Both the position numbers and the translations under genes were made by a program. This document shows positions 7,661 to 16,646 of a stretch of DNA of 64,000 nt, piece by piece (the stretch's first letter is position 1; the number at the start of each line of letters is the position of its first letter). The stretch spans positions 48,016-112,015 of the forward strand of contig JAEYRB010000062.1 of assembly GCA_023409735.1 (NCBI GenBank). The letters are read 5' to 3'. The notes under the pieces are model-generated. The model was not told the origin of the DNA and did no database searches. It worked only from the letters and a program-made list of their open reading frames with translations. Source of the DNA: Bacillota bacterium (GTDB lineage Bacteria > Bacillota > Clostridia > Acetivibrionales > DTU013).

Positions 7661-9050
7661 CATGTCACTTAATAAAACAAAAATGCCGGAGCAGGATGCA
7701 TTAGAAAGAAGCAAAAACTTTTCCGAAGTTTCACTTGGATATACCGAAGATATGGCTGTAAATGAAGCCCAAAGGTGCCTTCAGTGTAAGAACAGACCCT
7801 GTGTCACAGGCTGTCCTGTAAATGTACAGATACCTGATTTTATTAAGCTGATCAGCGAGGGTGATTTTGAGGGCTCATATGAAAAAATAAAGGAAACAAA
7901 CAATCTTCCTGCCATATGCGGAAGAGTCTGTCCACAGGAGTCACAGTGTGAACATTACTGCGTTAGAGGTATAAAGGGCGAGCCTGTTGGCATAGGAAGA
8001 CTGGAGAGATTTGCAGCCGACAGGCATATGGACGATCAGAAGACCGATGCAGAAACACCTGCTGTTGTCAAAAAAGGTAAGAAGGTAGCGGTCATAGGTT
8101 CAGGTCCGGCAGGACTTACATGCGCAGGTGATCTTGCAAAGCTTGGCTATGAGGTTACAATATTTGAAGCCTTTCATGTACCCGGCGGAGTTCTTATGTA
8201 TGGGATTCCGGAATTCAGACTGCCAAAATCATTGGTTCAGAAGGAAATAGAGAATGTGCGCCGTCTTGGTGTCAATATTAAAACTAACATGGTAATAGGA
8301 AAAGTCTTGTCGATTGAGGAGTTGATTGAGGAAGGCTACGAGGCGTTTTTCATCGGAAGCGGAGCAGGTCTTCCGAGCTTCATGAATATTCCCGGTGAGA
8401 ACCTTAATGGCGTTTATTCGGCAAATGAATTTCTTACGAGAATAAACCTTATGAAGGCTTATAAATTCCCTTACACAGATACTCCTGTAAGAGTTACCGA
8501 AAACGTGGCGGTCGTAGGCGGCGGAAACGTTGCTATGGACGCAGCAAGATGTGCTAAGAGGCTTGGCGCAAGGAATGTTTATATAGTTTATAGACGCTCG
8601 GAGGCTGAAATGCCTGCAAGGCTCGAAGAGGTTCATCATGCAAAGGAAGAGGGAATACAGTTCAGGTTATTGACAAATCCAACACGGGTGATCGGTACAG
8701 AAGATGGATGGGTCAAGGGTTTGGAATGTGTAGAAATGGAGTTGGGTGAGCCGGACACCTCGGGAAGAAGAAGACCTGTGGCAAAACAGGGCTCTGAGCA
8801 CGTTTTGGATGTAGAGACGGTTATTATTGCTATAGGACAGTCACCTAACCCTTTGATAAAATCTACAACACCCGGACTTAAGACACAAAAATGGGGGGGC
8901 ATTGTCGTAGAAGAAGAGACCTGTCAAACTAGTATAGATGGAGTATACGCAGGCGGAGATGCAGTTACAGGAGCCGCTACGGTAATACTGGCAATGGGAG
9001 CCGGCAAAAAGGCTGCAAAGGCTATTGATGAGTATTTAAGTAAAAAGTAG
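7653..9050 (+). CDS. nfnB: NADPH-binding glutamate synthase-like flavoprotein (Nfn large subunit)
   Basis: The 465-residue protein resembles the glutamate synthase small subunit. The N-terminus carries two [4Fe-4S] cysteine groups (CLQCKNRPCVTGCPV and CGRVCPQESQCEHYC). Two dinucleotide-binding motifs follow: VAVIGSGPAGLTCAGDLA for FAD and VAVVGGGNVAMDAAR for NAD(P). The end has YAGGDAVTGAATVILAMGAG. No glutamate synthase large subunit is adjacent, while the ferredoxin reductase subunit is upstream and overlapping, so an NfnB role is more likely than glutamate synthesis. A hairpin lies after the gene at 9106-9154. Confidence 0.88.
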   Translation: MPNMSLNKTKMPEQDALERSKNFSEVSLGYTEDMAVNEAQRCLQCKNRPCVTGCPVNVQIPDFIKLISEGDFEGSYEKIKETNNLPAICGRVCPQESQCEHYCVRGIKGEPVGIGRLERFAADRHMDDQKTDAETPAVVKKGKKVAVIGSGPAGLTCAGDLAKLGYEVTIFEAFHVPGGVLMYGIPEFRLPKSLVQKEIENVRRLGVNIKTNMVIGKVLSIEELIEEGYEAFFIGSGAGLPSFMNIPGENLNGVYSANEFLTRINLMKAYKFPYTDTPVRVTENVAVVGGGNVAMDAARCAKRLGARNVYIVYRRSEAEMPARLEEVHHAKEEGIQFRLLTNPTRVIGTEDGWVKGLECVEMELGEPDTSGRRRPVAKQGSEHVLDVETVIIAIGQSPNPLIKSTTPGLKTQKWGGIVVEEETCQTSIDGVYAGGDAVTGAATVILAMGAGKKAAKAIDEYLSKK

Positions 9051-9105
9051 AGAAAACACGGGAAAAGACCGTGCTGTAAGTAAAACAAAAGCATATTGAT
9101 CAGGC

Positions 9106-9154
9106 GTTAACAAAGGTGAAAGGATTCTTAGCAATCTTTTCACCTTTGGTTAAC
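9106..9154. terminator. Long perfect-ended hairpin after nfnAB
   Basis: Arms GTTAACAAAGGTGAAAGGATT and AATCTTTTCACCTTTGGTTAAC pair over nearly 20 bp. There is no clear T run after it on either strand, so it may act as a processing or stability structure rather than a simple terminator. Confidence 0.55.
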
Positions 9155-9393
9155 ATTAGGCTGATAAATTTATTTGATTTAAATGAATTAAACCTGTATA
9201 AGCATGTACTTATCTATGCTCACTAATGGCGCCGCCTTGACAGAGTAAACCTTAGGTGCATAGGGCAACAGGAAAAGTGCAAAGTATGAGGAAAAAGGAG
9301 AATAACAGCAAGATTTAGAATTGCATTATGCGTAATGCTCGCAATGGCAGCATAAATTGTATCAATTTTTGATAAAAGTGTTTTTTATTAGCC

Positions 9394-9423
9394 TTGACAA
9401 AGTATAATATTGTACTGTATAAT
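9394..9423 (+). promoter_or_regulatory. Sigma-A-type promoter for the tRNA pair
   Basis: TTGACA at 9394-9399 and TATAAT at 9418-9423 match both consensus boxes exactly with an 18-bp spacer. The first tRNA starts 21 bp after the -10 box. Confidence 0.85.
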
Positions 9424-9443
9424 AACTTTTGCTTGAAAGATTT

Positions 9444-9518
9444 GCGGGATTAACTCAGTGGTAGAGTGTCACCTTGCCAAGGTGAAAGTCGCGAGTCCGA
9501 ATCTCGTATCCCGCTCCA
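9444..9518 (+). tRNA. tRNA-Gly, anticodon GCC
   Basis: The acceptor arm GCGGGAT pairs with ATCCCGC before an encoded CCA end. The anticodon loop TTGCCAA, closed by CACC/GGTG, gives GCC. The T arm contains GAGTCCGAATCTC. All four arms can be drawn. It is co-transcribed with a second glycine tRNA 36 bp downstream. Confidence 0.96.
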
Positions 9519-9554
9519 CAAAAACAGCCGGTAATGTTATACCGGCTATAATAT

Positions 9555-9628
9555 GCGGGTGTAGTTCAATGGTAGAACATCAGCCTTCCAAGCTGATTGC
9601 GTGGGTCCGATTCCCATCACCCGCTCCA
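9555..9628 (+). tRNA. tRNA-Gly, anticodon TCC
   Basis: The acceptor arm GCGGGTG pairs with CACCCGC and CCA is encoded. The anticodon loop CTTCCAA gives TCC. The T arm has GGGTCCGATTCCC. Together with the preceding GCC tRNA it reads all four glycine codons. A terminator follows within 10 bp. Confidence 0.96.
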
Positions 9629-9635
9629 GCAAAAT

Positions 9636-9665
9636 AAAAGCCTGCAATTTTTAGCAGGCTTTTTG
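9636..9665 (+). terminator. Terminator after the tRNA-Gly pair
   Basis: Hairpin AAAGCCTGC / GCAGGCTTT with an eight-base loop, running into TTTTT. It closes the tRNA transcript. Confidence 0.85.
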
Positions 9666-10047
9666 CGTATATATTTTCACTAAAAGCTTTTTATACGAAT
9701 CATTAAGTATGTATAAATTTTGTAATTGGAATAAACATTTAGCATAATCTTTCTATAATTTTTGTCAAAATCCCTATTTATTTTATTAAAAAGTGAATAT
9801 AATATTTTTTAAAAATGCCGATTATGCACTATAGATATATGCGTTTATTGAATACTAAACATGGAATACTGTGATGAAAATTAATATAGCATGTTAGAAT
9901 CTGGATATAATAATATTAGTATAAATAGAGTATACATAAACAATACTAAAAACATTATAAGATGGGAAATGCTGTAGTCTAATTTTTAGAATTATTGTTG
10001 TTAATTTTCAGATACCTTGATATAATTAGAAAAATGGGGGTGAATGC
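9666..10047. other. AT-rich intergenic region upstream of the V-ATPase operon
   Basis: About 380 bp with very low GC and no reading frame of note. It presumably carries the operon promoter, but several AT-rich boxes compete and I cannot single one out. GGGGGTG precedes the first start codon. Confidence 0.4.
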
Positions 10048-10359
10048 ATGTCGATTTCATTATTACAAGAAATCATTTCTGTAGAAAATCAGGCAGAGCA
10101 GGTTGAAATGCAGGCTCAGCAAAGAGCTAGGGATATTGTAGCAGCAGCAAAAAAAGATGCTTCCGGATTAGTGGAAAACGCAGTGGAACAAGCAGAAAAA
10201 GAAGCAAGAGACATAATAAAGTCGGCCGAAGATAGGGCCTCCAAAGATATAATAAACATGAAAAAGGCGACACAGACCCAATGTATGGAGATTAAAGAGA
10301 ATTCCGGCAAAAGGCTGGAAAATGCAGTAGACTTCATAGTGGGAAGGATTGTGAATTGA
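10048..10359 (+). CDS. V-type ATPase subunit H (peripheral stalk, G/H-type)
   Basis: The 103-residue protein is almost entirely alpha-helical coiled coil, rich in Glu, Lys and Ala, for example QAEKEARDIIKSAEDRA. This is the form of the small G/H-type stalk subunit that pairs with subunit E to hold the stator of A/V-type ATPases. It is the first gene of the operon and ends one base before subunit I. The sequence alone would not identify it; the assignment rests on position and composition. Confidence 0.78.
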   Translation: MSISLLQEIISVENQAEQVEMQAQQRARDIVAAAKKDASGLVENAVEQAEKEARDIIKSAEDRASKDIINMKKATQTQCMEIKENSGKRLENAVDFIVGRIVN

Positions 10360-10360
10360 A

Positions 10361-12319
10361 GTGGTTGTTAAGATGAGCAAGCTGACTCTGTTAGGGCTGG
10401 AAGAAGAAAGGAATGAACTTCTTGAAAGCCTGATGGAGTTTGGAGCAGTAGAGATAAGAACAGTAGATGAAAAGGATTATGATGAAATCGCTCATCAGCC
10501 TGTTATTATTGATGAGCTTCAGGATATAGACGCCAATATTTCTAAAATTAGTGCTGCACTTGAAAGCCTTGATAAATATTGTCCGGAAAAGAAAGGTTTT
10601 TTTTCATGCCGTCGGCAGATAGATGCTGGTGAATATAAGAAAGTTCTAGAAAAGAAAAAACAAATTTGGAAAGCTGTCGATTCTATTACACAGTTAGAAG
10701 AAAACATTGCTGCATTGAAATCTGAAGAAAATAAACTTAATAATACTTATATGTCTCTGCTACAGTGGAGGGAATTATCTGTTCCATTACAGAGTGCCGG
10801 TACAGGCAAGACTTTATTTCAGATAGGAACCATTCCATCAGCTATTGATTTGAAGCAAATTGAAGCTGAATTGCAGGAAAAGGTTTCATATTCGATTATT
10901 GGCCATGTAAACTCTGATAGAGATATGCATTATGTGTACTTGTTATGCCATAAGGAAATGGAGCAGGAGTGCTTTGCATACCTTAAAGCGCACGGATATA
11001 GCAGAGTTATGTTTGCAGGACTTGAGGGCACAGCGGCTGAAAATATTGAGCGAATAAATGATAGAATAAAGAAGCTGGAAGTTGAGAGAAATGCTTCAAT
11101 AGAGAAGATAAAGGAGCTCAAGGCCGGCAGAAATGACATAGAAATATTACATGATACACTCTGTATGGAAAGAGATCGTACAAAAGCTATAGGCAAGACA
11201 ATTGGTACCAGAAGAGCATTTCTCATAAATGGATGGATACCGGAAAAGGCTTCACAGGGAGCCAAGCAGTGGCTCGAGTCAAAATATACTGTAAGCATTG
11301 ATTTGCAGGAACCGTCTGAAGATGAGGAATTCCCGGTGCTCCTTGAGAATAGGGGAATGGCAGAAGCGGCAGAAATGGTAACAAGTATGTATAGCCTACC
11401 AAATTGCCGTGAAATTGACCCGAATACTATAATGGCACCTTTCTTTGTACTTTTCTTCGGACTTATGCTTTCTGATGGAGGCTACGGAATCATCATGACT
11501 CTGGCAGCAGCTTTCATATTGTGGAAGTTTAAGCTTGAAGCCGGAAACAAGAAGTTCATGAAGCTGATGCTTTATTGTGGAATATCTACGATATTCTGGG
11601 GCGCAATGTTCGGAGGCTGGTTTGGTATAGAATATTTTGTTAAGTATGCAGCATGGCTTAATATGACTGAAAATCCTGAGCTAATGCTTAGCTGGTCGCT
11701 CCTTTTCGGAATAATTCACATGTTTGTCGGTATAGGCGTCAAAGCAGCAAACCTCATACGTAAAAAGAAGTATTTGGATGCATTGTTTGACGCGGGCTTC
11801 TATTACATTACATTTGCAGGGTTTGCACTTTTCCTGCTGCCCTATGCACCGAAGGTTGATGCTGTCAAAGCAGCGCCGTTAGTGAACATAGGTAAGTATA
11901 TGCTTATAATAGGTATTATCCTTCTCATACTGACTCAGGGACGCAGTAAAAAGAACTTTTTTGGTAAGGTGCTTGGCGGTGTCGCAAGCTTATATGATCT
12001 TGTAAGCTTTTTAAGCGATGTATTATCATATTCAAGACTGCTGGCTTTAGGCCTTGCTACAGGAATTATAGCCACTATAGTAAACCAGATGGCATTTATG
12101 TTTGATGTTCCTATAGTACAAATTATTCTTGCAATAGCAGTTCTTGCAGTTGGACATAGTGTAAACTTCTCTATCAACGCATTAGGGGCTTATGTTCATT
12201 CCTGCAGGCTGCAGTTTCTTGAATTTTTCGGCAAGTTTTATACCGGCGGAGGCGAAGCCTTCGATCCGTTAAAAGCAAATACAAAATATATTACAATTAA
12301 ACCCAGCGCGGACATATAA
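10361..12319 (+). CDS. ntpI: V-type ATPase subunit I (membrane stator, a-type)
   Basis: Subunit I of 652 residues has two halves. Residues 1 to about 335 are soluble and helical, forming the stator attachment for the E-H stalks. The C-terminal half has about seven or eight membrane helices and forms the ion half-channels next to the rotor ring. The segment LSYSRLLALGLATG contains the conserved arginine region that faces the rotor carboxylates, and GHSVNFSINALGAYVHSCRLQFLEFF is a family hallmark near the end. The GTG at 10361 gives MVVKMSKLTLLGLEEER, the usual family N-terminus; ATG 10373 is possible. Confidence 0.93.
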   Translation: MVVKMSKLTLLGLEEERNELLESLMEFGAVEIRTVDEKDYDEIAHQPVIIDELQDIDANISKISAALESLDKYCPEKKGFFSCRRQIDAGEYKKVLEKKKQIWKAVDSITQLEENIAALKSEENKLNNTYMSLLQWRELSVPLQSAGTGKTLFQIGTIPSAIDLKQIEAELQEKVSYSIIGHVNSDRDMHYVYLLCHKEMEQECFAYLKAHGYSRVMFAGLEGTAAENIERINDRIKKLEVERNASIEKIKELKAGRNDIEILHDTLCMERDRTKAIGKTIGTRRAFLINGWIPEKASQGAKQWLESKYTVSIDLQEPSEDEEFPVLLENRGMAEAAEMVTSMYSLPNCREIDPNTIMAPFFVLFFGLMLSDGGYGIIMTLAAAFILWKFKLEAGNKKFMKLMLYCGISTIFWGAMFGGWFGIEYFVKYAAWLNMTENPELMLSWSLLFGIIHMFVGIGVKAANLIRKKKYLDALFDAGFYYITFAGFALFLLPYAPKVDAVKAAPLVNIGKYMLIIGIILLILTQGRSKKNFFGKVLGGVASLYDLVSFLSDVLSYSRLLALGLATGIIATIVNQMAFMFDVPIVQIILAIAVLAVGHSVNFSINALGAYVHSCRLQFLEFFGKFYTGGGEAFDPLKANTKYITIKPSADI

Positions 12320-12383
12320 GCTTCTGTTGCCTGGATGGGAGCTTTACTCACGCGGCAAACAAAATTTTACGGAGGTTGTTGAT

Positions 12384-12833
12384 ATGAATTTTATTGATGG
12401 ACAGGTTTTAGCTTATCTTGGGGCAGCGGTTGCATTTTTTGTAGCAGGTATAGGATCATCAAAGGGCGTTGGAATAGCAGGACAGGCAGGCGCAGGAGTA
12501 TTAGCCGAGGACCCTAAAAAATTTGGATCGGTCATGGTTCTTGAAGCGCTTGCGAGCACACAGACTATTTATGGCTTTGTTATAGCATTCCTTATAATCG
12601 GTAATATTAATCCGTCATTGACATTACCTCAGGGCTTCCATCTGTTTACATGCGGATTGCCTGTTGGAATAGTCGGCCTTGTTTCCGGAATTTATCAGGG
12701 TAAGGTTGCAGCTGCTGGTATACAGATGATAGCAAAACGTCCCGAAGGCTTGGGAAATGCAATAATCCTTGCGTTGATGGTTGAAATGTTTGCAATATTG
12801 AGTCTAATAGTTTCCATATTGATGATAGGCTAA
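12384..12833 (+). CDS. ntpK: V-type ATPase subunit K (rotor ring, sodium-type site)
   Basis: The 149-residue proteolipid has four membrane helices as two fused hairpins. Compared with Enterococcus hirae NtpK, whose sodium ligands are L61, T64, Q65, Q110 and E139, all equivalents are present: L, T and Q in EALASTQTIYG, Q in GIYQGKVAAAGIQ, and E in ALMVEMFAIL. A Na+-translocating enzyme is therefore likely. An extra glutamate stands where E. hirae has Q59. ATG 12384 is chosen for its GGAGG; the longer frame from 12327 adds a non-family leader. Confidence 0.93.
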   Translation: MNFIDGQVLAYLGAAVAFFVAGIGSSKGVGIAGQAGAGVLAEDPKKFGSVMVLEALASTQTIYGFVIAFLIIGNINPSLTLPQGFHLFTCGLPVGIVGLVSGIYQGKVAAAGIQMIAKRPEGLGNAIILALMVEMFAILSLIVSILMIG

Positions 12834-12890
12834 GCGGATAAACCAGGCCCGCGGATAGCATGGAATCATTTGAAAAAAGGAGCACTTCCA

Positions 12891-13493
12891 ATGACAGGAA
12901 CGGAAAAAATTAAAGCAAAAATTCTTGAGGATTCCAATGCCAAAGCCTCCCACATAGAAGAGCAGGCGAAGCTGGAGGCTGCTGTCATATTAGACGAGGC
13001 AGCTAAGGAAGCGGATAAGAAAAGAAAAGATATTATCAGTAAGGCTGAAGCTGATAGCATGGAGGCATATAGACGTCTTCTTGCAGTTGCAGACCTTGAA
13101 GGCAGAAAAGAGTTGCTCAGGGCAAAGCAGGAAGTAGTTGAAAAAGCTTTTAAAGCAGCAATGATTAAGCTCACAGAGCTTCCCGATAGGGAATACCAGA
13201 AGCTGCTCGAAAATATGGTCGTAAAAACAGCTGCAAAGGGAAACGGAGAAATAATGCTGTCAGCTAAGGATGCAGGAAGAACAGACGGCCATTTTATTGA
13301 AAATGTAAACAGGTCACTGTCAGAAGCCGGTATTGTGGGAAGCCTTAAACTCTCCGAAGATAGGATAGCTTCTGCAGGCGGTGTAGTAATAAGATACGGC
13401 GAGATGGAAATCAATAATACATTTGAGATACTGTTTGAAATGCTGCGCCCGCAGCTTGAAAATGAAGTAGTTAAGATTCTGTTTGCAGTATGA
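12891..13493 (+). CDS. ntpE: V-type ATPase subunit E (peripheral stalk)
   Basis: The 200-residue protein has a long N-terminal helix rich in Ala, Glu and Lys (EEQAKLEAAVILDEAAKEA) and a mixed C-terminal domain ending FEMLRPQLENEVVKILF, the typical build of subunit E. It forms the outer stalk with subunit H. ATG 12891 is preferred over TTG 12870 because AAAGGAG lies eight bases upstream. It sits between K and C, as in other A/V-type operons. Confidence 0.9.
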   Translation: MTGTEKIKAKILEDSNAKASHIEEQAKLEAAVILDEAAKEADKKRKDIISKAEADSMEAYRRLLAVADLEGRKELLRAKQEVVEKAFKAAMIKLTELPDREYQKLLENMVVKTAAKGNGEIMLSAKDAGRTDGHFIENVNRSLSEAGIVGSLKLSEDRIASAGGVVIRYGEMEINNTFEILFEMLRPQLENEVVKILFAV

Positions 13494-13516
13494 TAATGCA
13501 GATAAATTGAGGTAAC

Positions 13517-14530
13517 ATGATGCTAAGAATAAACGAAGATGATTATGCATATGCTGCTTCCCGAATAAGAGCGATAGAGACTAAGCTGCTTGACGGAAGT
13601 CGAATAGACAGGATGCTTGACGCACCAACAGCGCAGGAGGCCTTTAAGGTGATGTCTGAAGCTGAATACGGCTATAGCGGCGGTAATGCAGAGGGCGTTT
13701 CTTCTTTTGAGGAGCTATTATCAGAAGAAATGGATAAGTGTTATTCACTGTTAACCGGATTATCACCTCAGCCGGAAGTGATCCAGGCTTTTAAACGCCG
13801 CCATGATTATTTCAATACTAAGGTACTCCTTAAAGCAGAATTCCTTGGACAGGAAGCCCCTTCAATACTTGTGGGAACAGGTACTATTGGCATAGAGGCA
13901 TTGAAGCGCATAATCAGGGAACGTGATTACGGACAACTCGAGCCGCTGATGGCTGATGCAATAAAGGATACATATGATGTTTTCTCCAGGAATCAAGATC
14001 CTCAGACGGTGGATCTGATATTGGACAAAGCGTCCTATGCCCGGTTTGCAGCGGACATGAGAAATATTGATAGCCAATTTCTTAATAACCTTGCTGAAAT
14101 AGTAATAGATATCACAAACATCAAGATGTTCTTCAGAGCAAGAGCTCTGGGAAAGGCATGGGATTTTATAAAAAAGCTTATCCTTGAGGGTGGAGCTATT
14201 TCCGAAAAGGTATACTTTGATAACAGCGATAAGTCCATGGATAGTTTTGTAGAAGATGTTCGTTTCAGCAGATATGGCGACGTAGCTCAGAAGGGCTGGG
14301 AGCTATATAAAGCGAAAGGTAACCTGTCGGGGCTTGAAAGACTTCTTGATGATTATCAGATGGCTTATGTAAGAAACGCCAAGCAGGTCGTAATGGGCGT
14401 TGAACCATTGGTTGCGTACCTTTTTGCAAAAGAGGCAGAAATAAAAAATGTGCGCATAATTATGACAGGCAAGATCAACAAGCTGCCTGTTGACTTAATC
14501 AGGGAAAGGTTGCGTCAGGCTTATGTATAA
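13517..14530 (+). CDS. ntpC: V-type ATPase subunit C (rotor-axle coupling)
   Basis: The 337-residue subunit C (d-type) links the central axle D-F to the membrane ring. Its family features include an early YAYAASRIRAIETKLL segment, FNTKVLLKAEFLG and the end NVRIIMTGKINKLPVDLIRERLRQAYV. There are no membrane segments. Two ATGs are adjacent at the start. The gene overlaps subunit F by eight bases, so translation is probably coupled. Confidence 0.92.
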   Translation: MMLRINEDDYAYAASRIRAIETKLLDGSRIDRMLDAPTAQEAFKVMSEAEYGYSGGNAEGVSSFEELLSEEMDKCYSLLTGLSPQPEVIQAFKRRHDYFNTKVLLKAEFLGQEAPSILVGTGTIGIEALKRIIRERDYGQLEPLMADAIKDTYDVFSRNQDPQTVDLILDKASYARFAADMRNIDSQFLNNLAEIVIDITNIKMFFRARALGKAWDFIKKLILEGGAISEKVYFDNSDKSMDSFVEDVRFSRYGDVAQKGWELYKAKGNLSGLERLLDDYQMAYVRNAKQVVMGVEPLVAYLFAKEAEIKNVRIIMTGKINKLPVDLIRERLRQAYV

Positions 14531-14843
14531 GATCGGTGTCATAGGAGAAAAGGATGCAATATTAGGCTTCAAAGCTCTTGGCTTCTCCGTTTTTCCGACG
14601 GAAACCGGAGAGGATGCCGCAAGAGTATTGTCTGAGCTGGCGCGTGACAATTACGCTGTGATTTATATAACAGAGCAGACAGCAGCAAATATTGAAAATG
14701 AAATCAATCAATACCGGGAAGAACGTTTTCCTGCAATTATACCGATTCCAGGAATACAGGGAACATTGGGCATCGGGATGCGCGGTGTAAAAAAATGCGT
14801 TGAAAAGGCTGTAGGAGCAGATATCCTTTTCCGGGACGAGTAA
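14523..14843 (+). CDS. V-type ATPase subunit F (central axle)
   Basis: The 106-residue protein matches subunit F: MYKIGVIGEKDAILGFKALG, YAVIYITEQTA and PAIIPIPGIQGTLGIGMRGVKKCVEKAVG. It binds subunit D in the central shaft and is homologous to yeast Vma7; in E. hirae nomenclature it is NtpG. The start lies inside the end of the subunit C gene. Confidence 0.93.
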   Translation: MYKIGVIGEKDAILGFKALGFSVFPTETGEDAARVLSELARDNYAVIYITEQTAANIENEINQYREERFPAIIPIPGIQGTLGIGMRGVKKCVEKAVGADILFRDE

Positions 14844-14874
14844 AAGCATATAGTACTGAAAGTGAGGGATATAT

Positions 14875-16644
14875 TTGAGCCAGGGAAAAATAGTCAAGGT
14901 ATCAGGCCCGCTGGTAATAGCTGAAGGAATGCGGGATGCAAATATGTTTGACGTTGTTCGTGTCAGTGAGCAAAAGCTTATTGGTGAAATATTGGAGATC
15001 CATGGTGACAGGGCATCCATACAGGTTTATGAGGAAACCTCCGGCCTGGGACCCGGCGGAAGTGTGATATCTACAAAAGCACCTCTGAGCGTTGAGCTCG
15101 GGCCCGGTCTTCTTGAAAACATATTTGATGGGATACAGCGTCCGCTGGAAACCATGCGTGAGATAGCAGGAAGCAATATAACAAGAGGCATTAGCATTCC
15201 TTCGCTGGATCACGAAAAGAAATGGGTCTTTAAGCCTGTTGCAGCTGTGGGTGACAGTGTGTCGGCAGGAGATATTGTAGGAACTGTACATGAAAATTCT
15301 GTTTTTGAGCATAGAATAATGGTGCCATATGGAATCACCGGTACTATAGAAAATATATCTGAGGGTGAATTTACGCTGGATGATACAGTTTACAGTGTAA
15401 AAACATCAGACGGAACGGTAAAGAAGCTTACAATGCTTCAGAAATGGCCTGTCAGAAGAGAAAGGCCATATAAGGAGAAGATGTCTCCTGACGAGCCTTT
15501 AATAACAGGACAGAGGGTGCTTGATACTTTGTTCCCTATAGCAAAGGGCGGAGTAGCAGCAATCCCGGGACCGTTCGGAAGTGGTAAGACTGTCGTACAA
15601 CATCAGCTGGCGAAGTGGGCTGATGCTGACTTGGTAGTGTATATAGGCTGTGGCGAGCGTGGAAACGAGATGACCGACGTACTTATGGAATTCCCTGAAT
15701 TGAAGGATCCCAAAACAGGTGAGTCCATAATGAAAAGGACAGTTCTTATTGCCAATACATCAGATATGCCTGTTGCGGCACGTGAGGCCTCTATATATAC
15801 AGGTATAACTATTGCGGAGTATTTCCGTGATATGGGATACTCTGTGGCACTTCTTGCAGACTCAACATCACGTTGGGCAGAAGCACTTCGTGAAATGTCC
15901 GGACGTCTTGAAGAAATGCCCGGTGAAGAAGGATATCCTGCATATCTTTCATCTCGCTTGGCGCAGTTCTATGAACGTGCCGGTAAGGTAATAACACTGG
16001 GATCAGAGAGGCGTATAGGTTCACTTACGGCAATTGGTGCTGTTTCACCTCCGGGCGGAGATATTTCTGAACCAGTTACTCAGGCTACACTTCGTATAGT
16101 CAAGGTATTCTGGGGACTCGACGCTAACCTTGCGTACCGTCGTCATTTCCCGGCTATAAACTGGCTTACAAGTTATTCACTGTATGCAGATCGAATAAAA
16201 GATTGGTACACCACAAATGTATCACGTGATTTTAATAAATTCAGAGCTGAGGTTATGAAGATACTTCAGGAGGAATCCGAGCTTGATGAAATAGTAAGGC
16301 TGGTCGGTGTTGACGCTTTGTCATCCCGCGATAGAGTAACTCTTGAGGTGGCACGTTCAATACGTGAGGATTATCTTCACCAGAATGCGTTCCATGACGT
16401 AGATACCTATGCAACTCCTCATAAGCAGTATAGAATGCTTAAGCTTCTGCTTTCATACTATCATATGGCGCAAGTTGCAGTAAAAAAGAATGTTGATATT
16501 AAGAATCTTTTCAGTCTGCCTGTCAGAGAAAAGATTGGCCGTTCAAAATATATCCACGAGGATGACTTGGATAATGAGTTTACGGTTATCGAGCAGGAAT
16601 TGAATGAACAGATGGATGCACTGTTTGCAAAGGAGGGTGAATAA
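14875..16644 (+). CDS. ntpA: V-type ATPase catalytic subunit A
   Basis: The 589-residue catalytic subunit has the Walker A motif GPFGSGKT near residue 232, the A-specific extra region before it, GCGERGNEMTDVL, LADSTSRWAEALREMSGRL and GDISEPVTQATLRI. It hydrolyses or makes ATP in an A3B3 ring with subunit B. The start is a TTG with GTGAGGGA upstream; no closer ATG gives the family N-terminus. It is followed by subunit B after two bases. Confidence 0.97.
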   Translation: MSQGKIVKVSGPLVIAEGMRDANMFDVVRVSEQKLIGEILEIHGDRASIQVYEETSGLGPGGSVISTKAPLSVELGPGLLENIFDGIQRPLETMREIAGSNITRGISIPSLDHEKKWVFKPVAAVGDSVSAGDIVGTVHENSVFEHRIMVPYGITGTIENISEGEFTLDDTVYSVKTSDGTVKKLTMLQKWPVRRERPYKEKMSPDEPLITGQRVLDTLFPIAKGGVAAIPGPFGSGKTVVQHQLAKWADADLVVYIGCGERGNEMTDVLMEFPELKDPKTGESIMKRTVLIANTSDMPVAAREASIYTGITIAEYFRDMGYSVALLADSTSRWAEALREMSGRLEEMPGEEGYPAYLSSRLAQFYERAGKVITLGSERRIGSLTAIGAVSPPGGDISEPVTQATLRIVKVFWGLDANLAYRRHFPAINWLTSYSLYADRIKDWYTTNVSRDFNKFRAEVMKILQEESELDEIVRLVGVDALSSRDRVTLEVARSIREDYLHQNAFHDVDTYATPHKQYRMLKLLLSYYHMAQVAVKKNVDIKNLFSLPVREKIGRSKYIHEDDLDNEFTVIEQELNEQMDALFAKEGE

Positions 16645-16646
16645 GC

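Larger units (their letters stand above)
9051..9443. other. Intergenic region after nfnB with a scrap of coding-like DNA
   Basis: Apart from the hairpin at 9106 and the tRNA promoter at 9394, this stretch holds no intact gene. At about 9295-9355 one frame reads ARFRIALCVMLAMAA followed by a stop, which looks like the start of a signal peptide without a gene behind it. It could be a decayed gene or chance. Confidence 0.35.
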
